Assembly: GCA_025266875.1 (NCBI GenBank)
Contig: JALLLT010000022.1
Location: 558,001 to 622,000 of the forward strand
Direction: 5' to 3'
Source: Fennellomyces sp. T-0311
Lineage: Eukaryota; Mucoromycota; Mucoromycetes; Mucorales; Lichtheimiaceae
Length of the DNA stretch: 64,000 nt
Shown here: positions 10,196 to 24,281 of the stretch, one piece after another
How positions within the stretch are numbered: the first letter of the stretch is position 1
How the letters are laid out: each line of letters starts with the position of its first letter
Translations under genes and position numbers: made by a program
Notes under the pieces: model-generated
What the model was told of the DNA's origin: nothing
Databases searched by the model: none
Seen by the model: the letters and a program-made list of their open reading frames with translations, nothing else

Positions 10196-12699
10196 ATGAC
10201 AGATACTTGGGATCGCACACTCTTTGACAAGGAGCTCAAATCTATCTTGGACGCCAAATTACCCGTTTCTGCATCCAAAATACAGGCACTTCAAGCATTG
10301 GCCATTTCACATCCACAGGTAAAGAAAACAAATGTCGGCAAAAAACTGAAGGACAGGATTGGTAATGCGGGTTCACCCTATAGCATCACAATTACATTGT
10401 GCAATGCATTGTTCGGTTCATTGAAACGGCACCACCGGATTATCGACTGGCAGGTTTGTATGTGGTTGACGCTATATCACGGGCTGTACACAAGATTGTA
10501 CGAAAGAGCGAAGGCAGTCATAAGCCGGTGGAGGCGGAGGGATACTTGAGACGCTTTGGCATCGTGCTGCGGGAGGACTCGCTACTGGGATGCTTTGAGC
10601 CATGCTCAACAAAGGATAAGGTGAGAATTTTCCCTCTCTTTTTCACTCTTTATTGTGTCCTGCGAAAGGCTGTGGAGGGAGCATGGTTGTCAAAAAGGGA
10701 GCTGCGCGTCCCAGCGCGTTAATATTAAACGGGAAAGCCTTCTCGGCCGTGGCCCGCCTTCTCCTTCCTTCTTCCCTTGACACCTTTCTGCAGACCGGGT
10801 TTGTGCTCCTCCATAAGTGGCTCAAGCCATCGCCCGTCGCATGGGACAATGGACGCTTAATATTCTGTTATCAATAAAATAGGAAAAAGTCAAAAGAACC
10901 CTCGATATCTGGGAGCAGGGTGGCGTGTATTCCAAAGAACTGGTGGAATATATTAAACAGTCGTTCATGAAAGTTGCGGGTTCGACCGAACACGGCCGGT
11001 ATAATGACCTACCTGCTACCAACGTAGTAGATCAGACAAGTAAAGGTGCTTATTTTTTCTTATATCCAAATATAAAGCTTGCAAATATCAATCTGGGAGA
11101 CGGGGAGGATTGCTGTGATGGGATGCTGAGAGAGAAAGGAGACGGTATATACATACACGAACACGCCTTCTAAACCACATTGTTATTTACAGCTACTGCT
11201 CCTGCCATTGACGCGGAAACGCTGTTGGCCCAACTGTCCTCGCTCTCCAACGGAAACCTCGGTAACTTGACAACCAACATTGCTCCATCGCAACCAATGC
11301 AGCAACCACAAGATCGTCATGGCGACACTGCTGCTCTCCCACCTGCCTTGGCTCGATTATTTGGTATCAACGACGCCACGCCCGCGCCGCCTGTTCCACA
11401 GCAGCAAACGCCATCGCCTACCGCGCCGAGCTTCCCAATGCCTCTACCTCAGCAGACCAGCAAGACTTCTGCCGATCCTCGATTGAGACAACGATCTCCC
11501 CCGCCTCGCCGAATGGATCCACGCATTCAACAAGCGTCGGCCAACAATACACCTTTGGGAACACGTCATTCGCAACAACAGCAACAACAACAACAACCAA
11601 CGCGAACAAGACCTTCACGTTGGAATCAAGATTCTGCACCTGCCCCGCAGCATCATCATAATGACAACAGAAGAGATGGTTGGCATGAACCACCACCACC
11701 ACCACGAATGGATCATCGTCCTCCTCGAAGTCATATGCCCCCGCCACGTACATCTAGCTTGCCTGGCCCTATCTCGGACACGTCTTTGCCAAATGGAGCA
11801 ATTAAAGGTTTGTAGCATAAAAAACGCCACAAATATTAAGTCAACTGATGTACTGTTTTAAAAGTGTTGACGCGCACATTGTTTGTTGGTCCGCTTCCGG
11901 GATGGTTTGGCAAAGAAGATGTAGCCAATATTTTCGAACAGTACGGTGAATTACACAGCATTATCGTAAGTTACACTTCTCGGTTAAAGCGATAAACTGA
12001 TCCATATGTGTAATAGATGAGCAAAAAGATCAAAACACGGGTTAATGCCTTCTTAAAATATACCACGCGAGCAAGTTTAGAGGCAGCCATGCAAGATACT
12101 GCAAATCTTATGGTCGATGATGTGAAAGTTAAGGTAAAAAAAAACTGAGTATACTTTTTTCATGTGCGTATATTAACAACGAAAATTTGTAGGTTAACTT
12201 TGGATTTGGATTCGGACCTCGCAAACTATTCAACTATGACAGTGGTGAATCGATCATTCCTCTTAACGAGTTAACGGAAGATGAAAAGTCGAGTCTGGTG
12301 ACTGCACCCGTGGGCGGGTTCCAAGGTCTTTCTGTCCGTGATCAAATGATCATTGAAGAGCCTGAAGTGCAATATCGTCCTGAATGGAAAATGGATGAAA
12401 ATAGTTCTACTAGAACCAACAAGACCCGTGGTCCATCCAACAATGATCATCATAACCATCATTCAGGCCGTCATAAACGTAGGCGATTTGATTCGAACGA
12501 TGACCAACCAAACTGGACCGGTGGCGGTGGTTATTCACAGCAACAGCAACATCAGCATCCGATCTCCAATGTTCCGCCCAATTTCTTCTTTGATATGCAG
12601 CAACAACTTCAACAGCAAGAACAGCAAATGCAGCAGGAACAGAAGCAGTATCAGGATAATGGACAGGCGTATTATCAACACCATTACGATTACTCATAA
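10196..12699 (+). CDS. seb1: Seb1/Nrd1/SCAF-like CID + RRM RNA-processing factor
   Basis: Predicted to bind the Pol II C-terminal domain and nascent RNA and to act in termination and 3'-end processing. Seven exons fit in frame: 10196-10318, 10384-10620, 10883-11039, 11193-11807, 11865-11965, 12017-12133 and 12193-12699, giving 618 aa. Residues 1 to about 140 form the CID (HHNYIVQCIVRFIE, RLAGLYVVDAISR, VKRTLDIWEQGGVYSKELV). A Pro/Gln-rich linker with RMDPRIQQ-like motifs follows. An RRM begins near residue 381 (RTLFVGPLPGW, then VNAFLKYTTRASLEAA), followed by a GFGFGPRKLFNYDSGE segment typical of SCAF/Seb1 proteins. The tail is basic, then Gln-rich. Domain order and length fit Seb1 and SCAF4/8 better than a hnRNP. 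Confidence 0.9.
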
Positions 12700-12897
12700 G
12701 CTTAGCAACACAGAAAAAAGTATGTACTATATAGCATAAATAAAAAGTTTCAGCATTGCATGTCATCAAAACTTTAAATAGTCCTTGTTTTGTGTTCCTG
12801 TGTGTGTAACACATGCACCTTTATGGTTACAAAGGCTAAAAAGCGAGCCTTGCGGCCCTTTTCTCAACTTCTTTATCTTTCTTTTTTTTTTACTCAC

Positions 12898-15613
12898 ATG
12901 CGTCAATACCTTCCTGATGGCTACACATACGATGAAAGCAAAACACACCCTATTACGTTCAATAACCCGGATGGCAACAGATTAGAGATATGGCTGTTGG
13001 CAAGCAACGTGGTGCGGGTGAGACACACGCCATACAACAAACGCCAAGAAAATCATAGCGATGATGACCAAGAATCGACCCAAGCTTCCTTTTCCGTCAA
13101 ACAACAAGAGCCAAATCAAATGGAAATCGAGACACCTGAACTACGGATCGTGGTTGAGCTGCCAAGTCTGCGATTTCTCTGGTATGACAAAACCGAAAAG
13201 GAGCCTTTTGCAGAAGATTTGCCGAAGCGAGCTTATGCGTATGACAAAAATTCGCACGATGTGTACGATATCTGGCATTATCGGAAACGATACGATGATG
13301 ATGCGTACTATGGCTTAGGTGAACGCACAGGTCAACTCAATCTGGCCGGTCGACGATTTCGTCTCGAACGACTCGACAGTATGGGATACGACGCAGAGAC
13401 TCAAGATCCATTGTACAAGTTTAGCCCGTTCTATGTCACCTTGTCGAGAACCACAGGGCGCGCTCATGGTATTTATTATCAAAATTTCAGCAACACGACC
13501 GTGGATTTGGGTCAAGAGCTGGATGCTGCAAGTATCTTCAAACGTATCTTTCTTTTTTCAAGTTGCTCATTGTGCGATTATTAGATGTGGGGTAAATACA
13601 CTTACTACCATGCGGAGACCGGTCCATTGGACTATGTCATCATCTATGGACCATCTGTATCGGAAGTTGTACGTTCATTTGGCATTTTGATGGGTGGCCA
13701 GCGACATCTGCCTCCACGTTATTCATTTGGTTACCTTGCTTCCTCGATGGGTTATGCCGAGGCGGACGATGCACAAGCAAAACTTGAGAAATTCGCAAAG
13801 TTGTGCCGAAAACACGACATTCCTTGCGACGGAATGCACTTGTCATCCGGATACACAGTGACAGAAAGCGGTGACCGATGTGTGTTTACATGGAACTCGA
13901 AACGGTTCCCAGACCCGGAGAAAATGGCAGCCAAATTGAAAGCTGCAGGGATCCACATGTTTGCAAACATCAAACCATGGCTTTTGCACAATTCTCATCC
14001 TGATTTTGATTCCGTAAAGGAAGCCAAAGGACTTGTATGGGACGACGAGCAGGATAAACCAAGTACAGTATGGCAATGGAGAGCAGGGCGTTACACGATG
14101 GGTGAAGCAAGTTATGTCGATTTCACCAGCCAGGCTGGATATCAATACTGGAAAACCAAGTTAAAGTCGCAACTCGTGGATAAAGGGATTTTGCCATGGT
14201 TGGACAATAACGAATTCGCTATGTTGGATGATCAGCATACTTATGCTTGCGAGGTCGACCACGATTACCAGGATACTTTGGGTTTGTTCCCTCGAGTGCG
14301 AGGTCGAACAAGTGCTCGTGAGGCCGGAACTCCGTTGCAGACGTTGCTAATGGCTCAGGCATCGTATGAAGTGCTTCGTGAGGCAACGCCTACTATGCGA
14401 CCCTTTTTGATTACTCGGTCATCGGTTCCGTTTTGTCAGCAGCTGGTAGCACAGACATGGAGTGGTGACAATGATACGGATTGGAAGACCATAAAGTTCA
14501 ATGTTGCAATGGGTGTCGGTGCGGGACTGTGTTCTGTACCTTATGGGTATGGCCATGATGTTGGCGGGTAAGTATTATTAACATGTGCTCATTCCCATAT
14601 ATTGAAAAACTCATATACAGGTTTGCTGGTCCTAAACCTGATCCGGAGATGTTTGTGCGATGGGTACAGCAAGGTATATTTTGGCCACGTTTCTGTATTC
14701 ATTCTTACAATACGGACAACACAATCACCGAACCATGGATGGTATACTCAGTTTTTATTACGTATTTGGAATTTGAAATTGTTTCTAACAGGTGAGAGAT
14801 GGATAGTATCCGGAGGTACTACCGACCATTCGTGAGGCAATCCATTTCCGATACAAACTTATTCCTTATCTGTACACTCTGCATGTTCTTTATGCGTTCC
14901 GTAACCACGAGCCATTAGTCCGACCCATATTCTATGACCATCAGCACGATGTGGAAACATACGAGCAGCAATTCGAGTTTATGCTTGGTCCTCATATGCT
15001 TGTGGCACCTGTGGCGCAACCGAACGTCACACAGAGATCGGTCTACTTGCCACGGGAAACAGCGTGGTACCACTATCAATCTGGCAAATTCTTTGAAGGC
15101 GGGCAAACTGTGACTGTTGATAGCAATCTTACCGATGCCGCATCACCATTGTTTATCAAAGCGGGATCCATGGTCTGTTTCGGCAAGGTAATGAACAATG
15201 TTCATCAAGTACCAGATGACGAACGCCGTGTCCAAATCTTCCCTGACCGGTGGACTAAGAACAGCGAGAAACAACGTCGTACATTCACCATCATTGAGGA
15301 TGACGGCAAAACCTTGTATCACGAAATGGAAGGCAGAGCGTACACCGAAATACGAGTATGGATGGAAGCGGATGCAACGACGATCACTTGTGGACTTGAG
15401 ATCCTGAATGACGGATACTTTCCCGATTATACGGATATTTACGTCACTTGTCCAATTGCAAGTGAAACGCGTCGTTTGGTATTTGTCGATCCGGAATTCG
15501 GTACAATATCAATGCAAGATTGTAAGCGTATCGTAGAAGACGATACGATGCATTGTTACTATGGGATACCGTTGCGTTGGAAGAGAAAGCGACCTACTCC
15601 CGTATATAAATAA
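12898..15613 (+). CDS. GH31 family alpha-glycosidase
   Basis: A retaining glycoside hydrolase that likely removes alpha-glucose or alpha-xylose from oligosaccharides. Four exons, 12898-13527, 13585-14567, 14621-14741 and 14807-15613, give 846 aa. The GH31 core is clear: nucleophile D417 in LPWLDNNE, general acid/base D505 in TWSGDNDTDW, upstream YYGLGERTG in the N-terminal beta-sandwich, and RYKLIPYLYTL before the C-terminal domains. No signal peptide is visible after the ATG at 12898, so an intracellular enzyme is likely. The first intron must be GC-AG (donor GCAAGT at 13528) to keep frame; every GT choice runs into a stop. Substrate cannot be decided from sequence. Confidence 0.92.
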
Positions 15614-17174
15614 ATTCAATTTGACAAGTTTGATATTCCAGGTTGGGCATTGGAGATCTATAGTTAACATAAAAAATTACATCTTTACACCGAATCACGA
15701 ACGATTTAAAATGAACTACAAATAGAAAAACACGAAAAAAATGTAGTGATAATAGTTAGCACCATTGGTTAACCATTTAAAAGTAACTGCAGTACTTACC
15801 GCTGAGCAAGCCCAGCTCCCTCAATAAGGATCATGTTAGAGTGATTTTCCAATTCACTCCACGAGATGATACTTCACATAAAGCGAAGAAAGGTGGATGG
15901 CCATGAAACTGTATATTAGAATAAGCGGTCTTTTGAAACTGCTTGTTAATTTCGCTGTCGCCGTCGTCGTCAATAGCTGGGTCATATGTTTACGATCAGA
16001 TATGTATAAACGGTGAAGGATTAAAAACAGCCGTAGGTGCAGCACAAGGGCGAGAGAAGCAATGGAAGGATAAGAGACAAAAGGAGAACAAATCTGTAGG
16101 CTTTTAAATCAGTTGATTTGTTAAAGAGACGGGCACAGCTTTTTATTTCTAAAAATACACAGCTACACATAGTAAACAAATAAACCAAGATATTCCGATA
16201 TGCCCCTTAAGTCCCAATGCGCAAGCTGTAGACTAGATATAATAAGAAGTTTTGCCGTGTGCCTGAACTAAATACAATATGATTTGTACGTATCCAGCTG
16301 CTTGTCCTTTAGCTCGATGCTTTCATATTCAAATAGTAACAATGGCGTATGATATAGTCTAAATAGATTATTTCCGTAATTACATCTTTTGCTTGGGGAC
16401 ACACAACCAGATATTACGACATAACTATTTCCATTTCACATACGTATAGACAGATAGCTGCTAACCTATATATTACCATTTAGCATATGGACACAAAAGA
16501 GGATAATTAAAACTCAGTATAACAAAAGCAATGGCAACAAGAGTAACAGACAATCAAGGAGCATAGATTCAAAGACCCGAATACTGGGTACCTTTTCCAT
16601 GTTGACAAATTCATAAGCTGTGCTTCGACATTATCATCTCCGCCAAAATAATCACTTCCACTGCTTTGATCGTATCGCACGCCCAACTTTGATATTAATT
16701 TACGTACAAGAAGGCAGGTTACTATACATAGTCTGGATCCATGGAATAAGTCGAGGAATTTCGCTTTTGCGTCAGGAATCACTACAAGCCATGCACTTGC
16801 TTTTTGGTCACTGATCGCTGTATCAATTATCTCTGCCTCTTGTAAGGTCTCTGATACTTTTCTTTCGTCAACGCCTACATAACGTAATTTCAGCCTCCAC
16901 ATATCGCATGTGGGTCCACCCCTTATGTTTTAACTTAGTTCGTGCGTAGAAACAAACTGTTCGAGCATGTAACCAAATACCAGCAACAAGAGCGAAATCT
17001 GTCAAGACAAGACTGGTATGATTCGGCAATAACAGCACATTCTCTCCGTGTTTGGCGAAGTCGATACAATTAAGAAGCCAATCTATACAGAACAAGTACA
17101 ATGCAAAAAGTAGTTGCCAGAGCGGAGGTTAGGGTGAATATTTCAGTGACGAGAAGGGGACATCGATCTTGGAC
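15614..17174. other. Intergenic, possible minus-strand gene remnant
   Basis: Mostly AT-rich. Between 17101 and about 16560 on the minus strand two overlapping open frames (LLLPNHTSLVLTDFALVAG; then EIIDTAISDQKASAWLVV) look faintly protein-like but cannot be joined confidently and match nothing I recognise. No other signal. Confidence 0.4.
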
Positions 17175-18470
17175 ATGAGCGGATACGAATTAATTCACGC
17201 AGCACTGAACCATGTTGCGAAAAACAGCGTGCCTGGTATAGAGATATTTGCCTGCGCGTCCTCCGACCCATACTTTGGTTTGAAGAACCCTCGACATTTG
17301 GATCGTCTCAGCGTTGCTTTTAAATTTCAAGGCGATCAGGTCGAGATTCAATGTATGAGCATTCTTGGCATGTGGAAACGTGCCATTTGATGTAAATGCT
17401 GTTCGTTTAATCCGACATGTTAGGTCAGATCTTGTTTGACTCTAGCGACTATACCTTTGTTCCCGACATTATTGTTGATCCCGAATGGCATCAGCTTGGG
17501 GTTCCAGCGTTGTTTCCTAGCGAGTGGCCTATTCACGAAGAAGACTGTCTGCGCAATTGGCTAACATCGATATGGAAAATCTTTGACCACAAGGTAAAAA
17601 GTGGAGCCGAGATGAGGTTATTCACCTAATAAATGAGCAGATATTCGGTGATGAACTGGAAGAGGAGTATGAAGAACATGATGAACTTCAGAGCAGCCAA
17701 TCGTCCATTGTACCAGTAACCGCAGCAACGCCTACACCTGAGCCACTTTTAACAGCAGGCGATGCTCCAGATCAAGTCAGACCCAATGTATCATACGACA
17801 CGCCCATTCTCAGCTTCAGCGATCAAGAGGACACGATGGAGGTGGAGGAGCGATCACCCCTCGAACGGCGAGCATTTATCGAGCAATGGATATCAACAAT
17901 GCCAAAGTAAATTGCAATCTGCATAAAATTGGCAGACACTGATCTATCCGATAGCCATGTAATCCGCTTTGATGCTGAGCACTATGAATCTATCGCGCTG
18001 TACTTGACGGTGAAAATACCCGACTCCATATGGAGGGAGATGCAAGTACATCAACAAAAATCACTCCTTGACCTAGGTGACTTAGCAAGAGGAAAAGGCA
18101 CTGTCGGCAAACCCAAAAACAGCGCACCAGCGATTGTCCAATGTAAGCAAGCAGGCCCGAAGCCTTTTCGTACTCATATTTTTCCTGAATAGTGAAAATG
18201 GAAGAAAGCTTTCCGGATACGCCATTGTCAATAACGATCATATCCGCAGTTAACACGAACCAAGATAACAAAAATGAACCAGAACATATGCAATTTGAAA
18301 TGGGCATGAACCCGCGTTGGACGCTGGAAGACATGTGCCGGAAAGTACAGTACGTCATCTCTTTATACTATATGTTTCCAACGCAACTGACCTTTTTTCA
18401 CTATAGAGAGTCGTTAGTGGAAGAAATACCAAAGTTTCATTCGGGACTTTACCCCGAGGATTCCGCCTAA
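17175..18470 (+). CDS. BABAM2: BRE/BABAM2-like protein (BRISC/BRCA1-A subunit)
   Basis: Homologue of the UEV-fold scaffold BRE (BRCC45), which holds a K63-specific deubiquitinase complex. Six exons join in frame: 17175-17352, 17424-17593, 17641-17906, 17955-18142, 18193-18349 and 18407-18470, giving 340 aa (human BRE is about 383). The first half aligns with the BRE N-terminal UEV region: DRLSVAFKFQGDQVEIQ, then ILFDSSDYTFVPDIIVDPEW, then ECxxNWL-like helices. An acidic linker follows, then HVIRFDAEHYESIALYL and the late motif MNPRWTLEDMCRKVQESLVEEIP, matching the PRW...EEM..R segment of BRE. Assignment rests on these motif alignments made by eye; the fold family is likely, complex membership is inferred. 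Confidence 0.7.
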
Positions 18471-18586
18471 CCCTTCTTTGCATAAAATCATCCACCCCCT
18501 TGCTCTAATATTACCCTGCACAGACACTTAGCATAACCCTGTACAACATAGCTTCTCCTTCTTCAGCTTTTTTTCTAATTGCATAC

Positions 18587-18915
18587 ATGTCGGAAAAGAC
18601 GAATTCACCGACGCCGGTGAGGCCTCCTAATCCTGATGATATCTCCCCTATGCCAGACAATGGCCAACAGCGAATAGCTGCTCTCAAAAACCTGGGCGGC
18701 ACATTCAAAGAAGGAAAGCGCAGTGTTACCAAAATTGCCACACCCACTTCTTCGGATACTATACCCAGCTTCATGGACACAAAGCGAATCGAGGTAAGCC
18801 CCCTCCTGGGTGTGCGCATCTAACTATGCTAAGTTGCAATGAACAGGAATTATTGAAGCAAAAGACATCTAAGAGTTTGGAAGAGGCAGGACATGAAGCT
18901 TTAGCTGATCAATAA
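18587..18915 (+). CDS. Small conserved-looking protein, 91 aa
   Basis: Two exons, 18587-18793 and 18847-18915, with a canonical GTAAGC donor and CAG acceptor, join in frame. The protein starts Pro/Ser-rich (MSEKTNSPTPVRPPNPDD) and ends in a short charged helix (RIEELLKQKTSKSLEEAGHEALADQ). No domain recognised, no signal peptide, no membrane segment. Good splice signals and an in-frame join are the case for it being real. It converges on RPC34, whose stop lies 140 bp away. Confidence 0.6.
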
Positions 18916-19054
18916 AAAAACACTGAGTTTTTCCCTCTCGAGCTATAAAAAAAGAATGCAAATGTACAATGTTGATGGCAATACGGTTGGGGGGAGGGAG
19001 TGATGGGATATGATGCTTTGGGTTGTATGATTACTATAATACTTTTTCTTTGCT

Positions 19055-20306
19055 TTACCAATCCAACCATGTTTTAAAGTACTCGCAATTGCAGGGATTG
19101 ACCGGTCCATCCTCCACACAAAAATTGAACACCGGGCACTTTCCGCATGGTACTTCGGTCATTGCTTCAGTGGGTAGCCGACTGGCCGTCTTTCGCACAG
19201 CCTTATATGCCCATGGAGCTGATGCGTCGTCTCCTTCATCGTCACTCATGTCCTCATCAAATCCAGCAATGTATGGCAGCTTTTTCTCCACCATCCCGTC
19301 GTACACCAAGACATCCAATAAACTGCCAATATCCTTGACGGACAAATCGACCGATGAAATGCGTGATTCTGTGATAAAGCGTCGTACTTCGGCTGCAGTC
19401 GGATAGTGTTCGTATTCGGCGCTAAAGACTGCATCGCGAACTTGCTCATTGCGTGGAAAGCTCTATTATAAAGGAAATTAGGCACAGATCACTTGAATCT
19501 CTCTGTTTCACACACGTACTCGGGCTAGAATGTACTTGAGACATGCCGTCTTCAAACTTTCAATGAATTCCGTATCCAATTCCTGATCCGTATACCAAGC
19601 ACCACCAGTTACTTCACTGGATGGTGTCACATTAAACAGCATGTAGATTTTGCGTGTTGGGTACTGAACAAGATGTTGGGTTAGGGACATAGAACGAACA
19701 TTGTGATATACAGCTTACCTTGACGTGCTTGACGGCCTTGATTTCCTGCTTTTGTTCCAGCATCTTCAACGCACGGTTCATAACCGAAATATGCAGGTTG
19801 GTCTTCTTTTTCAGATCCTTGGTCCAGATGCCCTCGTTACCAGCGGCACGAATGGTATTGTATACGATACGCTGTTCATCATTCATGCGACTCGCCCTGT
19901 TCATACTCTGTTAGTCCCTCATTCACTCTAGCTTTTCTCTCTTTGCATACTTTTCGGCTTCTCGGAGATCGATTGCTCGGATCATGTTTTCACCATTAAT
20001 TACGACAACTTCAAGGGCGCTCTAACAATTGAATCAGCATTTCAAAGTGGAATCAAGCTATAGATAAATCGTACCTTTTTTAGTAAGGCATTCATAGCCT
20101 GATATGCTTCCTGCACACCCATTTCTGGTGGGCGATCGCTAAACTTGATTCCATCCTAATAAACCAGCCCTTAAATCAGCACCATCCATGAGAATTTAGA
20201 ATTATATAGATCTAACCTTGCCGGTGCTATGTGCATATTTGTAGAACTTCCATTCATCGTCGGCGAGACCGAACTTGTTCTCCCCTGCCGCAGTAGCGTC
20301 GCTCAT
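19055..20306 (-). CDS. RPC34: RNA polymerase III subunit RPC34/RPC6
   Basis: Winged-helix subunit of the Pol III-specific RPC82/34/31 trimer, which works in promoter opening and TFIIIB contact. At least six short exons read on the minus strand: MSDATAAGENKFGLADDEW (start at 20306), DGIKFSDRPPEMGVQEAYQAM, the winged-helix segments MNDEQRIVYNTIRAAGNEGIW and DLKKKTNLHISVMNRALKML, PTRKIYMLFNVTPSSEVTGG, and a C-terminal third winged helix. The end carries the RPC34 cysteine cluster, CGKCPVFNFC and NPCNCEYF, which binds an iron-sulphur cluster in the human protein. Order and length fit the family throughout. Confidence 0.93.
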
Positions 20307-20478
20307 TTTGAACCAAGAAAAGCCGCGCCTCTTTTTTTTTAAAGCTCTTCCTGCATTAAAGAATTTGCCACAGTGACGGCGATTTGGTAACCAGTTGTCA
20401 GGTGTAACCAGCTTGTTGCTTGGGGAAAAGTCTAGGATATCTTTCATCATTTATTGCTTGGTTTTATCACGGAAATGG

Positions 20479-22402
<1,924 letters not shown>

Positions 22403-22753
22403 AGCGTTTCAAGAAGTTTCAGGTTCAAGAAGCTCGCTTTCCAAAACTCAGCAAAGGGTCATGATTTGAACGCTTTTGGAAGGATCGGAAGAACGCGCGC
22501 AATGATATTGATCTGGTGATATTTCAGCACCAAGTTTGCATTTGCTTTCATAAGGTCCATCGTCTTTTGTGTCATCCGCTCGTCTTGGATCAGTATATTA
22601 TGCATAGAATGCAGTGGTAATGCATAATATCTGTAAATCGTATCAATTCCAAAAGTTCAAATATCATTATGCCTCAAGAATGACACACAATAATGATAAC
22701 GTCTTTTAAGCAAAAAAGTCCCATATATTTCCCAGTGTCTAAATAGCCATGAA
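22403..22753. other. Intergenic / promoter of the PFK-2 gene
   Basis: Short AT-rich spacer between the PFK-2 start and the stop of the F-box gene, both on the minus strand. Nothing else seen. Confidence 0.5.
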
Positions 22754-24281
22754 CTATGGCCTATCAAAGTGGTGAATTTGTTCCACTGGCGGCCATCTTG
22801 TAAACTCGAAAGTCAAATCCTCGACAGCAGTTCCGGTAGGGTTGTAATCCCTTCCCAAAGACGGGCAGACACCATCTTCTACATGCTGCAAAGTAAAATA
22901 CTTGAGGCTCGCCACGGTCTCCGTGATGAAGGACACACAATCTATTCCGATTGAACAATCGAATCCCAACCTCGATAATTGACGTGAATACGTCGTAATG
23001 AACTCGTGTAGCTTCCTCGCGCTAAATTGGTGGCCACCAACGACATGGAAGGTCGATAATTCGGAATAGTGCCGCTGCAATAACGTATCCAAAACAGTGT
23101 CGGTAACTCGTGTCTTGCGTTCGTTAAAGATCATAGGCATATCCCGATGGTATACAAAAGTTTCAAGAAGCGGCGCATGGGAAAGTACCAAGCAAATATT
23201 TTCTTCCAAATTTGACGTACTTATGATGGTTTTACCGGTGCCTCTGCCAATATGCAAATTGAGACATCGTAGGTTAGGGAACTGGTGAACAAGGAGTGAT
23301 GGCCAGCTAACCACTTTTGCTGGATAGAGGTTTCTAAAGTAGAGCTTTTCCAGTGAATGTCGATTGTCTTGAACTCCACGTCCGGGTATTCTTGTTGCCC
23401 AACTATTGACCGTGTATTTTTCGGTTACGGCAAGGACTTTGAGTCCCGAGGACTTTTTTTGTCGCTTCCCATGAGCTGGTATATGCATTGGTTCAGCAAG
23501 AATAGTATCGGCGGTTTGTTCATCGGTCATTGTTAGCAGCCGTAACTTTTTGAGAGTATGGGTACAGTATCGAAAAATCTCTTCGTGTCCAAGCGATGTA
23601 AAAGGATCCAGTATAATGTGTGTCAGATTAGGGCTCATGCCTATCAGTTGTTTTACATTGTACGTGTTGGTATCCCTTTCAAATCCGAGGTCGCGAAGTC
23701 GTAGTCGGATGTATGTTAGGTGGCGGAACATTGAGCCTTCCTTGAACCGGATTTCGCCAAGTGTTCGTCTTGTGAAACCACCACTGTCTGGGTAAATAAG
23801 AGATATCGCGGATAATTGTGAGCAAGTGTAAAGAATGACAGTCGCTAGTTTTTCCAGAGGCACTAATGCGTCTGTGAAGTTGATCCGTTTAAGGTTTGGT
23901 CCGATGACTTGCAATGCTTCTTGTAACGCAGAAAGATGTGCGTAATTTAACCCTTGAATTCCTATTTCATTCATTTAAAAAATGCTGTCTACAACCGTAT
24001 TTGATTACTTTACCCAGCTCTTCTATTGAATACTGAATCTTTCGAGACGAAGTAAAAATGAGACATCCTTGCAACCACGCTCGATTCATTTGCGCTCGCA
24101 ATAATTGCGTAGAGGAGTACGGATGGATTATTTCTCGAGCCGCTTTATCGGGTATTAACGATTGCACCAACAGACACCAGTCAGTGCATACTAATGCACA
24201 GGATATTGTATCGAGTTGTGGAAGGAACTGAAAAATATATAGCCAGATTTCGCTTGGCAGTGTCCCGTTTTTTGACGACAT
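22754..24281 (-). CDS. F-box protein with LRR-like repeats
   Basis: Probable substrate receptor of an SCF ubiquitin ligase. Exon 1 (24281-24014) and exon 2 (23961-22754) join across a 52-bp intron (GTAAAG...AATAG) to give 491 aa. Residues about 8-45 are an F-box (LPSEIWLYIFQFLPQLDTIS, then CALVCTDW) that would bind SKP1. The remainder has irregular leucine-rich repeats (NLKRINFTD, HLTYIRLRL, NLTHIILD, TLKKLRLLTM, NLRCLNLHI, SLKYFTLQHV), the usual target-binding module. Target unknown. Such proteins form large fast-evolving families in mucoromycetes, so orthology is unlikely to be simple. Confidence 0.85.

Noticed and set aside
16507..17101. Overlapping minus-strand frames with some protein-like stretches
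   Set aside because: They need a frameshift to join, lack plausible intron borders and match no family I know.
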